In this document: piece after piece, positions 21,701 to 33,644 of the stretch
Layout of the letters: every line of letters starts with the position of its first letter
Position numbering within the stretch: the first letter of the stretch is position 1
Assembly (NCBI GenBank): GCA_009982845.1
Contig: JAADKB010000001.1
Location: forward strand, 2,232,001 to 2,296,000
DNA: 64,000 bases
Direction of reading: 5' to 3'
DNA from: Delphinella strobiligena
Lineage: Eukaryota; Ascomycota; Dothideomycetes; Dothideales; Dothioraceae
Notes under the pieces: model-generated
What the model was told of the DNA's origin: nothing
The model's input: the letters and a program-made list of their open reading frames with translations, nothing else
The model's database searches: none
Made by a program: the position numbers and the translations under genes

Positions 21701-22221
21701 CGGCGTGCGGTCATAAGAATGTCTAAGTTCCCCTGAGCTTAGCAGATGTATTCGTAGTATAAGCTTTACCCCTGGATAACGGTCGAGTATACTTACTGCG
21801 ATGCCTTTGAAGCTTGGTAGTCTGCGGTCAGGGGAGGAGACAAAACGCTCGATAGACCCGTTGACTGTTGCGGCAGCGGACTTGCTATGGAGTAGGGCCT
21901 TGTACCTGCTGCAGTACGTGCAGCACTTGCATCATATAATGCGGGTGAAGGACCATACGAGTACGAGACGGGTCTGGGGGACGCGTGCTCAGGCAAGGGC
22001 TTTCTCCAGTAATTTCTCCTTACTGGAGAAGACACGGGGATTGACGAGGCCCTGTCTCTGAATGCGGAAAATGAGGGGACAGCAATCTGAGCAAGTGATG
22101 TGCGTTTAGCCCGACCTAAATGCTGATAATCCATGGGCAAGCTGGGCAGCTGCTCCTGCGTGCCCGGACGGCACTCTGGAGATAGCGAGCTTCTAGCGGA
22201 CATAGTCGATACGCATTGCAA
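18794..22221 (-). CDS. Large coiled-coil protein, 1,122 residues
   Basis: Name unknown. Exon 1 is 22221-21797, exon 2 is 21737-18794; the intron has GTAAGT and ends CTAAG, and joining gives 1123 codons with stop. A later CTCAG acceptor would give an early stop, so CTAAG is preferred. The first ~370 residues are Ser/Pro/Arg-rich and disordered with many SP sites (SPVRR, SPSLQ). From about residue 370 to the end the protein is almost all heptad-like (EELEKMRRKAEQDKAQ, RVRELETYLDDTRRRL), broken by a basic Ser stretch (SLARSSSHGNLKRGGSLSR). Such a layout fits a scaffold at spindle poles, microtubules or septa, but I see no Cnn or GRIP motif. In-frame ATGs at 22221 and 22203 are equally possible starts. 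Confidence 0.85.
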
Positions 22222-23623
22222 CCTGGGCCAACTAGATTCTGATTTCTGAGATGGAATACGAACACAGGGCTGAACTCAAACTCAGGCTAGCTTCTGATGT
22301 CGAGAAACGGTTTCTCTTGGAAAAGGGAGGCTTGCCCTTTCGAGGTTTGACGCGAGGCGGATCAATCAGGGAGCGATATGAAGACGAACAGAATGCTGAC
22401 AAGTTTAGACAAGCGAATGTAAGGTGCGAAGCGGTGAGATTGGAATGTCACTCATAAAACCTTCTTGGACTTGTATGCACAGGTACCGCCCGCTCTTTTG
22501 GTAAATAGCATCGAGCGCGAAGTGAAGAGGCGCTTGCGAATCAGGCAAGAACTCGCTTGTTCCGAGAGCCATTCACAGATCGGCGCTTGACGATCTAAGT
22601 CGTGCCGAGGCGCGTGCCCCAACACCAAACCTAAATTGTGCAGTGGGCCAGGCACGCAATTTTGTGATTGGCCTGTAAACAACCCCTTTGTCCAAACCAT
22701 CTCCTGACTACTTGAATAGCGCGTCCAGAACTGAAGCTTCATTTTTTTGAGTCAAGCGCTCGTCAAGAATAGCGCTCAGAAACAAATTGTGATCGTAGAG
22801 CTCGTGAACGCGACCAAAGTTTCGTACATGTGACGAGTGGTTCACAGCTTCGCGAATCCGGCTCCGGCGACAGTTTCTCGTTTTGTCTGTCGCGTCGCGG
22901 TGTAACGCCCACGTGGATGGAGCATCAAGAACGCGTTACACGGCATTGTTTCGGACGGTATGATAGACTTCTATGAGGATCCCGCCAGGGTCTCTCGAGA
23001 CCGATACCATGAGTCGGCGTGCCAGTGTGCAATCTCTCTCGGCAAGGAGATCGGCACACATCATTCCATCAATTGCCTTTTCGGATGCTTGTAATCATAA
23101 GTCGTGTGTACTATATTTATATCTGGGAAGTCCTGGCGCTTTTCGTTTTAATCGAGATGAGCACTCAAAGTGAACAAGGTCACGTAGGTCCGAACAAAGG
23201 CTGTAGGACTTTCTTTATCAATTTCCTCTCTCGGTAGCAAAGGAAGCACTGACTTCTAACAAGCCACACTTCAGGCAAGGCATAGATTTTTGATATGACG
23301 CGTCAGAAGATTGAGTAAGATATTACTGGAGGTTCGCTAAGAACGAACAGGCTGTCGCATCTTGCAATAGCTCACACGATCTACTGCAGATTCGAACCGG
23401 ATAGAGCAGGATCGGATCATGTAAGTAGAGTACTGAGACAAGAAGTGCATCTGGCGACGTCTTCTGCAAGTAGTTGTATTTAATGCCATTGAGGCTACCA
23501 TGTTGTAATCATGGGAAGTTGTTTGTTTGTGCCCGTCATAGACAGAATCGCTGCAAACAGTGGTGCTTGCGATAGCTGAGTCAAGTATTAGATGGGTCTT
23601 CTCCTAGCTCCTCTATGTCATCT
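22222..23623. other. Gene-free stretch
   Basis: 1.4 kb between the coiled-coil gene's start and the aldo/keto reductase's end. Only short ORFs. A GGTTCGAATCT box on the minus strand near 23390 has no tRNA around it. Confidence 0.55.
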
Positions 23624-24877
23624 CTATTGCTTTCCATCGAGATCCGTGTAAAAGTTCCATCCCTGTAAGCCACAATCAGTACAGATTCAGTACTAGGAAG
23701 ACTAGCTATAACGCACGAAGCTTCGGCTGGGATCGTTTAGTCGCCATTTGCGGTCCAGAGAATCGATCTTCTTAAGGTCGGCATCCTCCAGCTTGAAGTC
23801 ACCCTCCAGGTTTTGCTGGATTCTAGATGGGGTTTTGCTTTTAGGAATGACACTTCGGCCGTGAGTAATGCCCCAAGAAAGCGCTGTCTGTGCACCGGTC
23901 TTGTTATACTTCTTGCCTATTTCAGCAAGAGCTGGGTCGTCAATGAGCTTGTTAGTGTTTTTGCCCTTATCATAGATCTCGTTCTGGTTTCCGAAGGGCG
24001 AGTATTGGGTGACGTGAATTCCCTTACTCGTGTGCCAGTCGAAGAAATCCTTTTGGGCTAGGTACGGGTGTAACTCGAGTTGGTGAACAGCAGGGACCTG
24101 TCAGGAAATAAGCAGAAGCTTGCGCGATGGAATGTGCCAAAACTTACCACACTAGTCTCCTCGATGAGTCTCTCTAACTCAGCCTTACTAAAGTTCGACA
24201 CACCAATAGCCTTGGCCTTGCCTGACTTGTATAACTTCTCCAACGCCTTGTACGTTTCCACATAGTCTGTGTCACCGGGAATAACCTTTCCATTATCATC
24301 CTTGGGAAAAGGCGAGTCACCCCTAGCGAAAGGAGAAGGCCAGTGAATGAGGTAGAGGTCGACATAATCAGTGCCCAGGTCCTTCAAACTCGCATTAAAT
24401 GCAGCCTCGACATCGTCGGGGTGGTGCGAATTGTTCCAGAGCTTGGTTGTGACGAAGATCTCACTGCGTGGGATACCAGACTTTCTGATTGCCTCACCAA
24501 CTGCAGGCTCAGTTCCGTATATACGAGCAGTGTCTATATGTCTGTAACCAGCCTTCAAAGCTGCGGTAACAGCAGGCTCCTGGGCTTCCTTGTCCTGCCA
24601 AGTTCCGAATCCAATGGCTGGGATCGAAGCTCTGCCATCCAGTCAGTAAGCAACACTGCCACCGAATAGTTCTACAGAATACTCACCCAGTGTTGAGCTT
24701 GTGCAGGGTGCCTTGGTGTGCCATTCTAGCTTGTTGTTGGCGTAGAGGTGCTTGAGAAGAGAATTGTTGTGAAAGTTGGGACAGGCGAGCTGTAGCAGAG
24801 GATACACGAGACAACATGTTGCAAGAGGGCCGGACTGCTCCGTTATTCGAATGGACAAGTCGATGGATGTTCATCAA
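23624..24877 (-). CDS. Aldo/keto reductase, possibly mitochondrial
   Basis: NADPH-dependent reductase of the AKR superfamily, reducing aldehydes or ketones. Four exons, 24877-24687, 24631-24148, 24097-23717 and 23662-23624, sum to 1095 bases (364 residues). The core begins MAHQGTLHKLNTGASIPAIGFGTWQD. The catalytic tetrad is visible: Asp97 and Tyr102 (HIDTARIYG), Lys in TKLWN and His in LIHWP. The last tiny exon gives GWNFYTDLDGKQ, the usual fungal end. Before the core Met52 lie in-frame Mets at 1, 2 and 21; from Met21 the sequence (MLSRVSSATARLSQLSQQF) is Arg/Ser-rich without acids, like a mitochondrial presequence. Which start is used is open. The decayed AKR at 29327-30454 belongs to another AKR subfamily. 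Confidence 0.92.
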
Positions 24878-25514
24878 GGTGGTTTAGTAAGAGTGGTAAC
24901 ATATCTGTGGAGCTCCCATCATTGCATCATCGCTCCACAGCGGAGATCTCGGGCGATAAGGTAAGCACTGGGCTTTTCTTCACCAACTTATCATGGAAGT
25001 GCTTCTGCTGCAACATGATCTCGACACAAAACCACATCTAGTATATTGATATGCTTCATTTCTCTCTGCGGTGCTGCTGTCACAAATCTTGAGGAACGGC
25101 ATAATTGAGAGACAATATGAATAGGTCCAAACAGTACGCGGGCACAGCTTCTCTAACAAAGAAGCACGCAAGACTGATGAGATCTTGCGAAACAGGCCGA
25201 CATCACACCGGCTATAGTTTCACACGATCACGAGGCCGATGTTGCAATTTCACGCGAGATCATGCTGATTAGAAATCCATGTCGCAAGATCACTTTGAGT
25301 GCTCGCTGGAAGATTAGGTTGTGTACGAGTACACGAAAAATTAGTTTGAACAATATTTGATTAAGGCTTAAGGTGAATGTAGGGTTCGACCATTGAATTA
25401 ATACATCATATACTTGAAGCGAAGCATTTTTGTGTCAACCTGGAAAGGACTTGGCCACCAGAGAGACGTCGCGTAAAACCGATATCGTCAGCACATATAT
25501 ACAGATTCTCCAAT
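24878..25514. other. Gene-free spacer
   Basis: TAAGGTA near 24960 and GTACGAGTAC near 25323. No gene seen. Confidence 0.5.
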
Positions 25515-26244
25515 TTATAGGGCGAGAGCACCAACAAGGCCCACAGCACCAGCAAGACTCATGCCATAGAAGGCGGTGGGGAGAGATGCACCGCCAGATG
25601 AGGAAGAGGTCTTAGATGAAGAACCGGAGGAGCCAGATGCAGAGAGGCCAGTGGCAGAAGAGCTCTTGGTCGAGGCCTTGGTAGCTGAAGATGAAGCGCT
25701 CTTGGTGGATTTACCGGTGGTAGTTCCGTTTGTGCTAGTGGTAGAGTTTCCTCCAGAGATGATGGTTGAGTTGCTGCCACCAGTGACAGATGTGGAGTTG
25801 CTGCCGCCAACAACAGATGTGGAGTTGCTTCCACCAGCAATGGAGGTCGAGTCGGCCGTTGCAACGGCACTGGCCGCAGCGGAGGTTACATTAGCGACTG
25901 CAGAGCTGAGAGCGGCAGAGTTGCTTGCGACAGGAAGGAAAAGAGTCTGAATGTCGGTGGGCAGAGCAGTGAACCAGGTTGGGGTTGAGCTGGCTGCGAA
26001 CTCAGATGCAACCTCGGAGTAGACAGAGGCGGAGTTGGTGAGTGCTCCTTCGAGGAGAGACGAGGGAAGGGCAGTTTCCAAGACTGAAAGGACAGAGAGA
26101 CTGGATTGATAATTAGCTTGGAATTTGCCATAATATCACGATCAGATGTACGCACGTATCGTAGCTTGCGGTGGCCTGTCTCTTTTCAGGTGCAGCAATA
26201 GCGCCTGCGGCAAGAGTAAGGACTGCGAAATTCTTGTATTGCAT
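25515..26244 (-). CDS. GPI-type Ser/Thr-rich cell-wall protein
   Basis: Exons 26244-26156 and 26100-25515 give 224 residues (GTGCGT..ATCCAG intron, phase 2). A signal peptide (MQYKNFAVLTLAAGAIAAPEKRQ) ends at a dibasic KR, possibly a Kex2 site. A helical Ala/Ser/Val region without cysteines follows, containing WFTALPTDIQTLFLP. Then come four imperfect copies of a GGSNSTS unit (codons around 25755-25850) and a Ser/Thr/Gly/Lys stalk. The C terminus is a hydrophobic tail (FYGMSLAGAVGLVGALAL) after small residues (SSGGAS), a typical GPI attachment signal. Such proteins end in the plasma membrane or cross-linked in the wall. No enzyme domain is visible, so the role is structural by inference. Confidence 0.85.
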
Positions 26245-27313
26245 TGTGGATGTGTGGTGGATTGGTAAGGTATTATTAGGCTTAGTAGTAGGAGATGCTG
26301 AAGGGCACACAAGACTCAGAAGCGACCGTGGTGGATATTCGTTGAGAGAAGAAATATGAGAAAGACGAGCAAGGCCTTGAGTTAATATATGTGTACTTCC
26401 TCTCCACAAGCTCAGGTCCCCTCCGTCTTCCCCAGACAGGCTTGCGTAAGAGAACTTGCACTACCGTCCTTCGAATGGAAATAGCGTTGGTCGGGGCGTT
26501 CGAGGGCTTAGAGATACTCGATTGCTATTGGTTGGTATTCTGATCCTGGTTCCCGCCCCTGCATGTATTAGGCGAAGGGATCGGGCTGATGAGAACTCAA
26601 CAATAGTGGCGATCATGAAAAGGTTATTGAGGTATGTATGAGCGTTGAGCAAGCATGTCTCTCTATTCTTAGTGACATTTTGTGGCAGTGCTGAATTATT
26701 TAGACAGTGCTATCCTTGATGTCAATATCGAGCGAGACCGCTAATATTTCAGCATGAGCCCTCATGGAACAAATGCGGAAAGCCACATGGCTTCCAGGCT
26801 TGCACATCAAACACTTGGCGTGTAAACATTCCCTAGATTTATTGCTGTGAGATCTTCCGACATGCAGAACAAAAGCAGAGTACCCCAGTGTTCCGTTGAT
26901 CCTTGTGTTCATGGCGACACTCACAATGGAGCTGCAGAAAGCTGCTGTCATAAAAGTCATGTTGGACGAGGATTAGTCCAAGGTGAGGTTCAAAGGCGTA
27001 GTCGCCGGCTGCGCTAGCCTACTCCTTCGACAGACAGTCATACACTAGCAGCGATCACAGACAGCACATCAAACAGCACGAATCACCTGGTTGAGGGGTA
27101 GCCTTCGACGAAATATTCATGTCTCTCTCGAGCTATTCTACACTCGACTTATCCTTTCGTAAACAGAAAAATCACAAATGGATTATGCGTTATGTAACAT
27201 CAATCAGGGTATCTCTATGCAATGCACGATAATTAACGCCCACAATGCGTCGCTAGACACCGCCCAAACGCGAGAAATGCCATGACATCAAGTCAGGAGA
27301 CCTGATCATGTCT
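26245..27313. other. Gene-free stretch
   Basis: Upstream of the GPI protein and downstream of sir2. TAAGGTA near 26266; otherwise nothing. Confidence 0.5.
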
Positions 27314-28900
27314 CTACACATCAACATGCCAAGTTCCGGCCCTATCGCTGTCCTTAATCTCTGCCTTAAAGTCCTGGGGTATCATGGAGTGGTTTAGGTC
27401 CCACGCAGCACGCTTGCAGAGTTCAGCTACCACGTTGTCGCAGTAGCCAAGGAGTGTAATGTCGAAATTGATGTGGTCGACAGGCTCTCGCGATATGTAT
27501 ATCTGAGGCACGTCGGGAGAAATGTAGTGCGGTCTACACAATTGTCAGTTCAGGCATCATAGAAGATTCTAGCCCGAAACGTACATCTCAGAGACTGGTG
27601 CCACCTTCATCGAGGTCCCAATCACAACGATCAGGTCGACCTTCTTTGCATCGTGTTCAGTCAGACGATCGAAGAATCTGGTAGGCAGCTTCTCGCCGAA
27701 GAAGGTGATATTCGGCTTCATAACACCAGGCTCAGGGATATCATACTGCCCGTCGTCCTCACTATCCTCATAGCTTGACTTCCGCGATTTGCTCGGACCA
27801 TTCGAAGTACGCTTGCGTTTACGAGGTTTGTCTTTGAGCGTCTCCATGCATTTCTTGCACTGAGATACACGCTTGCTCGCAACATCTGCGAAGATTTCAT
27901 CTCCAGGAACAGTGTATTGACACTTGCGGCAGCTGGCTGTCGCCCAAGAGCCATGACACTGAATCAAGCGATCAGGGTTAATCCCAGCGAAAGCCTCAAT
28001 GTTATCGATATTCTGCGTGTAGTTGGTCAAAAGCTTTCCCTTGTCTTGTAACAGCTTTATGAATGTATGAGTCGGTGAGCATCTATCCGTCACGGGAAGA
28101 ATCTCTTTGGCCAGCTGATAAAAGTGAGTGGGATCGTCGTCGAAGTTCTGGATATCAAAGACATCTTCAGGGCTCTCGAAGCCTCGCTCAAGCAGCTGTG
28201 AATAGAAACCAGTGTTCTTGGAGCGGAAGTCGGGAATACCGAGTGAGGTGGAGATACCAGCCCCGGTAATAACCACAATGTTCCTGGACTTCTGCAAAAG
28301 AAGGACAGCATCATCAATAGTGTTGTACTGAGGCAGCTTGTATCGCTTTCGCAATTCGCGCTGAATCGCAAGGCCAAGGACCCGACAGTACCAAGTTTCT
28401 CCATATGGTAGGTCAGGTCGGATGCCAAAAACGGTCACAATTTTTCGGATTGAAGTGTTATTTTTAGTAACCATTTGCTCGATGAACCTGTTTGGCCCGT
28501 TTCTGCGTAGTTGCTCACGCAAAGCCTTGGCTTCATCGGCCGTATATGCCTCAGGAGATGCACCTGCGTGGCGTTAGCTTTAATGGTCACAAATCCTAAA
28601 AACAAAACAAGTGCTGGAATAGATACCATGCCCGATGAAGGGGTCGAATTCAGCTCGATCTAACTCCTCTTCCAAGGCGGAGCCCGAGACCTCTTCTTCG
28701 TCTGATGTCTCGTCCTCGGCTTGTGTTTGCTCACGCTTCGGCAAATCGCTTGGCTCTCCCGCGGGTGGATGATGTTGCCCGATGGAACACGTCTTCGTGC
28801 TTTCTGATCCAGAATCGGTGGGAGACTGTTCAATGTGCTGTAGCTCATCTCGTTTCTTGAACAGAGAATGAGAATGCTTCAACACTTGCGGTTGCGACAT
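27314..28900 (-). CDS. sir2: Sir2/Hst1-type NAD-dependent protein deacetylase
   Basis: Class I sirtuin that removes acetyl groups from histones using NAD, typically for silencing. Exons 28900-28627, 28563-27585 and 27533-27314 give 490 residues. I chose the ATG at 28900 (MSQPQVLKHS); the in-frame ATG at 28987 would add a hydrophobic leader that makes no sense for a nuclear enzyme. N-terminal acidic region, then PYGETWYCRVLG. The Rossmann core starts near 190 with VVITGAGISTSLGIPDFRS; NYTQNIDN and the catalytic His in IQCHGSWA (near 293) follow. The zinc site is CRKC and CKKC. After it sits a basic insert (KPRKRKRTSNGPSKSRK), a likely nuclear signal. ITFFGE, VIGTSMKVAPVSE and INFDITLLGYCDNV match Sir2/Hst1 rather than Hst2 or Sirt5 types. 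Confidence 0.94.
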
Positions 28901-29326
28901 ATTTCCACAGTTTGGCAGTGGGCGAAACAGGATTAAGTGGAAGATGGCGATGGATAGAGTAGGTAGGGATCGTATAGGTGCTGCCAAGAAGCAGCTAACC
29001 CTATAGAAGCGAAGTCCGAGATTAGTCTAGTTCGTCTTTACTCACATCCGCTCTTCCCTGCAATCTTCTACTAAATAAGGTAATGACACCACATGACATG
29101 ACACCCGAGACATGAAATTGCTGACTGTTGGGAGTCCATGCACTTGGCAATGATAGCAGATCGGAAGACACCAGTAAACAGCGCCAACTCTTCAGGTTCA
29201 AAATTAGGCAGATATAAGATGCGAGAAGGTCAGTTGATTGAAGTATGGCATAGCTGGATGCAGCTACACGAAGGCAAACTTCTTTCGTTGGCTTCAGCCC
29301 ACTTAACTTCTCTACAGATCATGTAC
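28901..29326. other. Gene-free spacer
   Basis: Between sir2 and the pseudogene; TAAGGTA near 29078. Nothing else. Confidence 0.5.
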
Positions 29327-30454
29327 CTATGAGTGTCCCGAAACATCGCGTGAAACGTATGATTCTTCCAGATACTTCTCTTCCTCCTGCAGATTGTTAG
29401 TAGATCTTCGACAGTGAGGTGCGTTACGGCTTTATTACCTCACTTGACACCTTCCCATTCGAATCCAGCGCCTCATCGATCCTCTCTAAGCTGCTGAAAC
29501 CAATGATTGGACTGGAGACCCGCTTATTAATCCAGGCGAGAGCCACGTGAGTCATCTTCCACTCGTGCTTCTGCTCTTGTCTTGCTTCATGATGCCAGCG
29601 TTAAACAAAGCGCCTGTCTTGTTTTCCTGCTCAGATCGTGTCGTGGTGCCGAAGGCAGAGGCTGGGCGAGCCAGGTGTCTGCGGCACACTGGCGCCCACT
29701 ACGAACGTCAGTCTTACATTCATACTTTGATTGCCAAGATGCCTCACTGGAATAAGGCCGACGCCAGTGTCATGGCAAAACTTGATCATCTCCCTCTCTT
29801 CACGATAAAGCAGAGTGGAATGGTTCTGCATGCTGACAAACTTGGTCCATCAGTTCTTCTCGGCACAGAATTGCATCAGTGCGAACTGATAGGTCCACGT
29901 CGAGCTAGCCCCAATATAGCGGACCTCGTCTATCTTGATCAGATCATGGAGAGCTTCCATGGTCTCTTCAATAGGGAGTGTAAGGATCGAAGCGGTGAAT
30001 CTGTATGAGATCAAGATATTCTATATCTAATCGTTTGTCGAGGCATTGACAGCATTGAATATTGCTACTCTAGAGAGTCCTGCAACTTTTAGAAGCGTTT
30101 ATCAGCAAGCGTGATATTCTATACATACCACCATTGTTGACATGTTCTTTGCTCTCGGAGATCTTCTGGCCATATACGATGCACGGGTCGTGGGCTCTTC
30201 GCCTACCCCAGCACTTACTGAGTATTACGTTCTTATGTCTTGGACTGTCGTATTCCAATCACCCTAGTGTACTTTTAGCCATGTGTGCTTTGATCTGCGA
30301 AGAAAGATTAGATCATTACCAATCACGCCATGTACCCAAAGGACATGGTTCCGAGGATTGGGACGGAGACACGCAGGCCACTCTTCCCCAGCCGCTTGTA
30401 GACGGCTTTGATTTGGGGAACAGACTCAAGGACGGAATCTTTCTCGTCAGCCAT
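29327..30454 (-). pseudogene. Decayed aldo/keto reductase
   Basis: Broken copy of an AKR of the aryl-alcohol dehydrogenase/AKR13-like kind. On the minus strand the N terminus is clear (VYKRLGKSGLRVSVPILGTM), followed by a TGA after FGYMA. Further pieces: VILSKCWGR, ISESKEHVNNGG, then a good intron (GTATGT..TTGCAG) and LSRVAIFNAVNA. A frame change follows, then RLDIEYLDLIQIHRF, another one-base shift after PYTP, then EETMEALHDLIKIDEVRYIG. A TGA replaces the expected Gly codon in AEKN-x-WTKF. Next MQNHSTLLYREEREMI and HDTGVGLIP, a decayed middle, WKMTHVALAWINKRV, and after a last intron EEEKYLEESYVSRDVSGHS with a stop at 29327. At least two stops and two frame changes make it inactive; the intron signals are still good, so decay looks recent. 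Confidence 0.88.
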
Positions 30455-31286
30455 TTCGAATGGTCCAATTTTCCCAAGCACGAGGAGGAAAACAGGTTAT
30501 CTTTGGAGCAAGTATGGAAATAATGTCCAGCAAGGGATCTGCCCTTCTCTCGACCACTCATCAATAGCCCAAGTTCGATAGAGGGGTTTCGGATTTGAAA
30601 GGTATTAACGTGTATTACTGTGCTGTTCACCTGCTTTTGAAAAGCTATCCATGTTGTTATGGTATTACGTGCATCCTCGATAACGAATTTAAGAGGCATT
30701 AACGCATCAATGCTATGCTACTTACCTGCGCTCGCAACTGAAAAGCCCATACGAAGTTAGAAAGAAATCAACGCATACTCATACTAGGAAAGCAATTCCA
30801 GGGACTGCCCACATCATGGTCTTGTGTATATGCTCTCTCACATGTAAGGATGAGTGCGAAGAAAAGCTTGAGACTCTTGATGGTAGTAGGTACCTAGTTT
30901 GTGCCTTGAGTTGTCCACAATCATGGACGCCTCCGATGACGTCTTCCCAGCGTTGCGGTCCAAGTCAACGACAGGCAATCGCTCACTAAGGTAAGACCAG
31001 AATTAGGAATCTGCAAGAGGAATTAACCTGAAAAGCTGTAGACATGAGCCAATATGCCAGCTCGAATAGATTAAGCATGAATGCGTGCATTTGGCCCGTC
31101 ATCGGATCTTCAGGGTGATGACCCGGTTTGTTTTTCGGTGAGAGCTCAACTCCCCGCAGCTCCACGATGACGACGTTGATGGATCTGCAAGCTGGCATGC
31201 TGGCTGGTAAACTCTTTTAACCCCCAAGTGTCGTCTTGTTAGAGAATACATCAACTCTCTCTTACTTATCACGTCAATAAGAAAAG
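30455..31286. other. Spacer between pseudogene and alpha-glucosidase
   Basis: TAAGGTA near 30990 and a GGTACCTAG near 30889. A string CATCAACTCTCTCTTACTTATC precedes the glucosidase start. No gene seen. Confidence 0.5.
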
Positions 31287-33134
31287 ATGAGCGGGGACAA
31301 ATCTGTAATCAAGCACAGGTGGTGGAAGGAGGCAGTAGTTTACCAGATCTACCCATCGACCTTCCTCGATTCCGGCGCTGGATCAAAGCCTGGATGGGGC
31401 GACATTCCTGGTATCACTTCCAAGGTCGATTATATCAAGGACCTCGGAGTCGATGTAGTCTGGTGTTCCCCCATGTACAAAAGTCCGCAGGCGGATATGG
31501 GATATGATATCTCCGATTACAAGGACATTGATCCTTTGTATGGAAAGCTTGAGGACATCGACACACTCATTGCTGAGCTTAAAAAGCGAAACATGAAGAT
31601 GATGATGGACCTCGTCGTGAATCACACAAGTGATCAGGTCAGTGTCAAGATTGTATATCGCGGAGTCGACGCTCACGTTGATTAGCACGCGTGGTTCCTT
31701 GAGTCTCGTTCCTCTAAGGACAACCCTAAGCGAGACTGGTACATCTGGAAGCCTGCCAAGTACGACAAGGATGGTAACCGCAAACCACCCAACAATTGGA
31801 GCATGATCCTGGGAGAGAAGAACTCTGCGTGGACGTGGGACGAGAAGACGGGTGAGTATTATCTCTCCCTATTCACCGCCGAGCAACCAGACCTCAATTG
31901 GGAGACGCCCGCCCTGAGAGAGGCTGTTCATGATGTTCTCCGCTTCTGGTTGGATCGAGGTGCTTCTGGTTTCCGTATGGATGTTATCAACTTGATCTCC
32001 AAGCATCAAGACTTCCCGGATGCGGACATCATTGCTCCTGATCACAAATATCAGCCAGGCTTCAAGTACTATGCTAATGGTCCCCGTCTGCATGAGTACC
32101 TGAAGGAAATATGCAGTAAGGTACTCGACCACTATGATACCATCACCGTCGGAGAGATGCCCTTCGTCCGTGATGAAGAAGAGATTTTGAAGGTGGTCCG
32201 GGAGAAGGATGGAGAGCTCAACATGATTTTCCTTTTCGAGATCGTCGATATTGACAACGTGCCTGGGTCCTATCGTATGACACTGCACCCCTGGGACGCC
32301 AACGAAATCAAGAAGATTGTGAACAAATATCAACGCTTGATGATCGACAAGGATGGCTGGAACAGTCTGTTCATCGAAAACCATGACAACCCTAGGTCCG
32401 TCTCGAGATACGCTGATGACAGTGACCAATACCGTGAACGTGGTGCCAAGTTGATCTGCCTCATGCAGACAACTCTGATCGGTACCCTTTACGTATACCA
32501 GGGCGAGGAACTTGGCATGAAGAATGCTCCTCCAGAATGGGAGCCCGAGGAGTACAAGGATATTGAAACCATCAACTACTGGGAGAAAATGAAGGAAATG
32601 TACCCCAACAACGAGGAGAAGTTAAAGTTTGCTCGCCATGTGATGCAGACGAAGGCGCGCGATCACGCTCGTACGCCAATTCAATGGTCGGCCGAGCCTA
32701 ATGCAGGCTTCTGCAAGCCAGATGTGAAGCCATGGATGCGTGTCATTGACGACTACAAGACGGTGAATGCAGAGGCTCAGCAAGAGGAGAAGGCAGGGCA
32801 GCTGTCAGTGTTGCAATTCTGGCAGCGTGGCATCGCAAATCGCAAGGAGCACAAGGATGTCTTCGTTTATGGTGGCTTTGAGCTCATCGATGCTGATAGC
32901 ACGAAGATCTTTGCGTACAAAAGGGCTAGCAGCACCGAAGCCTTTATCACTGTTTTGAATTTCTCAGGGAATGAAGTCCAGTGGGATGTTCCCAAGGAAG
33001 CCAAGTTACAGAGCTGGGCTGCCGGAAACTATACCGCTGGCAAGCCTGACAAGCCAACCAGTGGTACCATTACTTTGAAGCCTTGGGAGGGCTGCCTTGG
33101 TAAGGCATTCCAATTATTGACAGATCAAATTTGA
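31287..33134 (+). CDS. GH13 alpha-glucosidase (maltase/isomaltase type), cytosolic
   Basis: Hydrolyses terminal alpha-glucosidic bonds of maltose, isomaltose or sucrose. Exons 31287-31637 and 31686-33134 (GTCAGT..GATTAG) give 599 residues, the normal size of fungal oligo-1,6-glucosidase/maltase. No signal peptide, so intracellular. Start MSGDKSVIKHRWWKEAVVYQIYPSTF. GH13 regions: DLVVNHTSDQ (region I), GFRMDVIN with nucleophile Asp216, VGEMPF with acid/base Glu274, and IENHDNPRS with Asp351. The residue after the nucleophile is Val (MDVIN), as in isomaltase/maltase enzymes where this site steers alpha-1,6 versus alpha-1,4 preference. C-terminal beta domain complete. No sugar transporter or regulator is adjacent. 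Confidence 0.96.
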
Positions 33135-33644
33135 AGCAAGCTGACAAGAATGTTGCAGGTGTTGCTGAGGTCTGAAGGCTATAGGTTTGATGAGAAAATA
33201 CAGCGAAGGATTTCAGTCACCCTACATCAGTGCATACTGATATTGGAAATACAGAAAGCAAACATAGAGTGAATATAGAGAAGTGGATCTCTTGGTAATG
33301 AAACCTACCTTCATGACCATGACTTCGAGTAAGGCAAGCGTTTCTAGCCTTGTTGTAGCAGACTATGCCGTCCCATCACCGCCTTTCGTGTCAATGTTCG
33401 GATGGCATTAACATGGGGTTCTACCAGGAATTCATGGTTATCTTAGGTGCCTTATAAGTTCATGTTTGTAGCCGCCAATTGAAAGGTGGAGATAAGGAAA
33501 CCTTAAAGCATCCTGAATGCCAAGCTTTGTAGGGCTGAAGGTCGATGATTCCGGGCAACCTCAGCCAGCGACGAGTACCTGCATCAATCAGACACCGCCG
33601 GGTGCATAACTCTCCACTCTCAACACACAGCAAATATACACGCC
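33135..33644. other. Spacer between two plus-strand genes
   Basis: Nothing recognised; promoter of the complex I subunit must lie here. Confidence 0.5.

Noticed and set aside
23380..23460. GGTTCGAATCT on the minus strand resembling a tRNA B box
   Set aside because: No A box at the right distance and no cloverleaf; not a tRNA gene.
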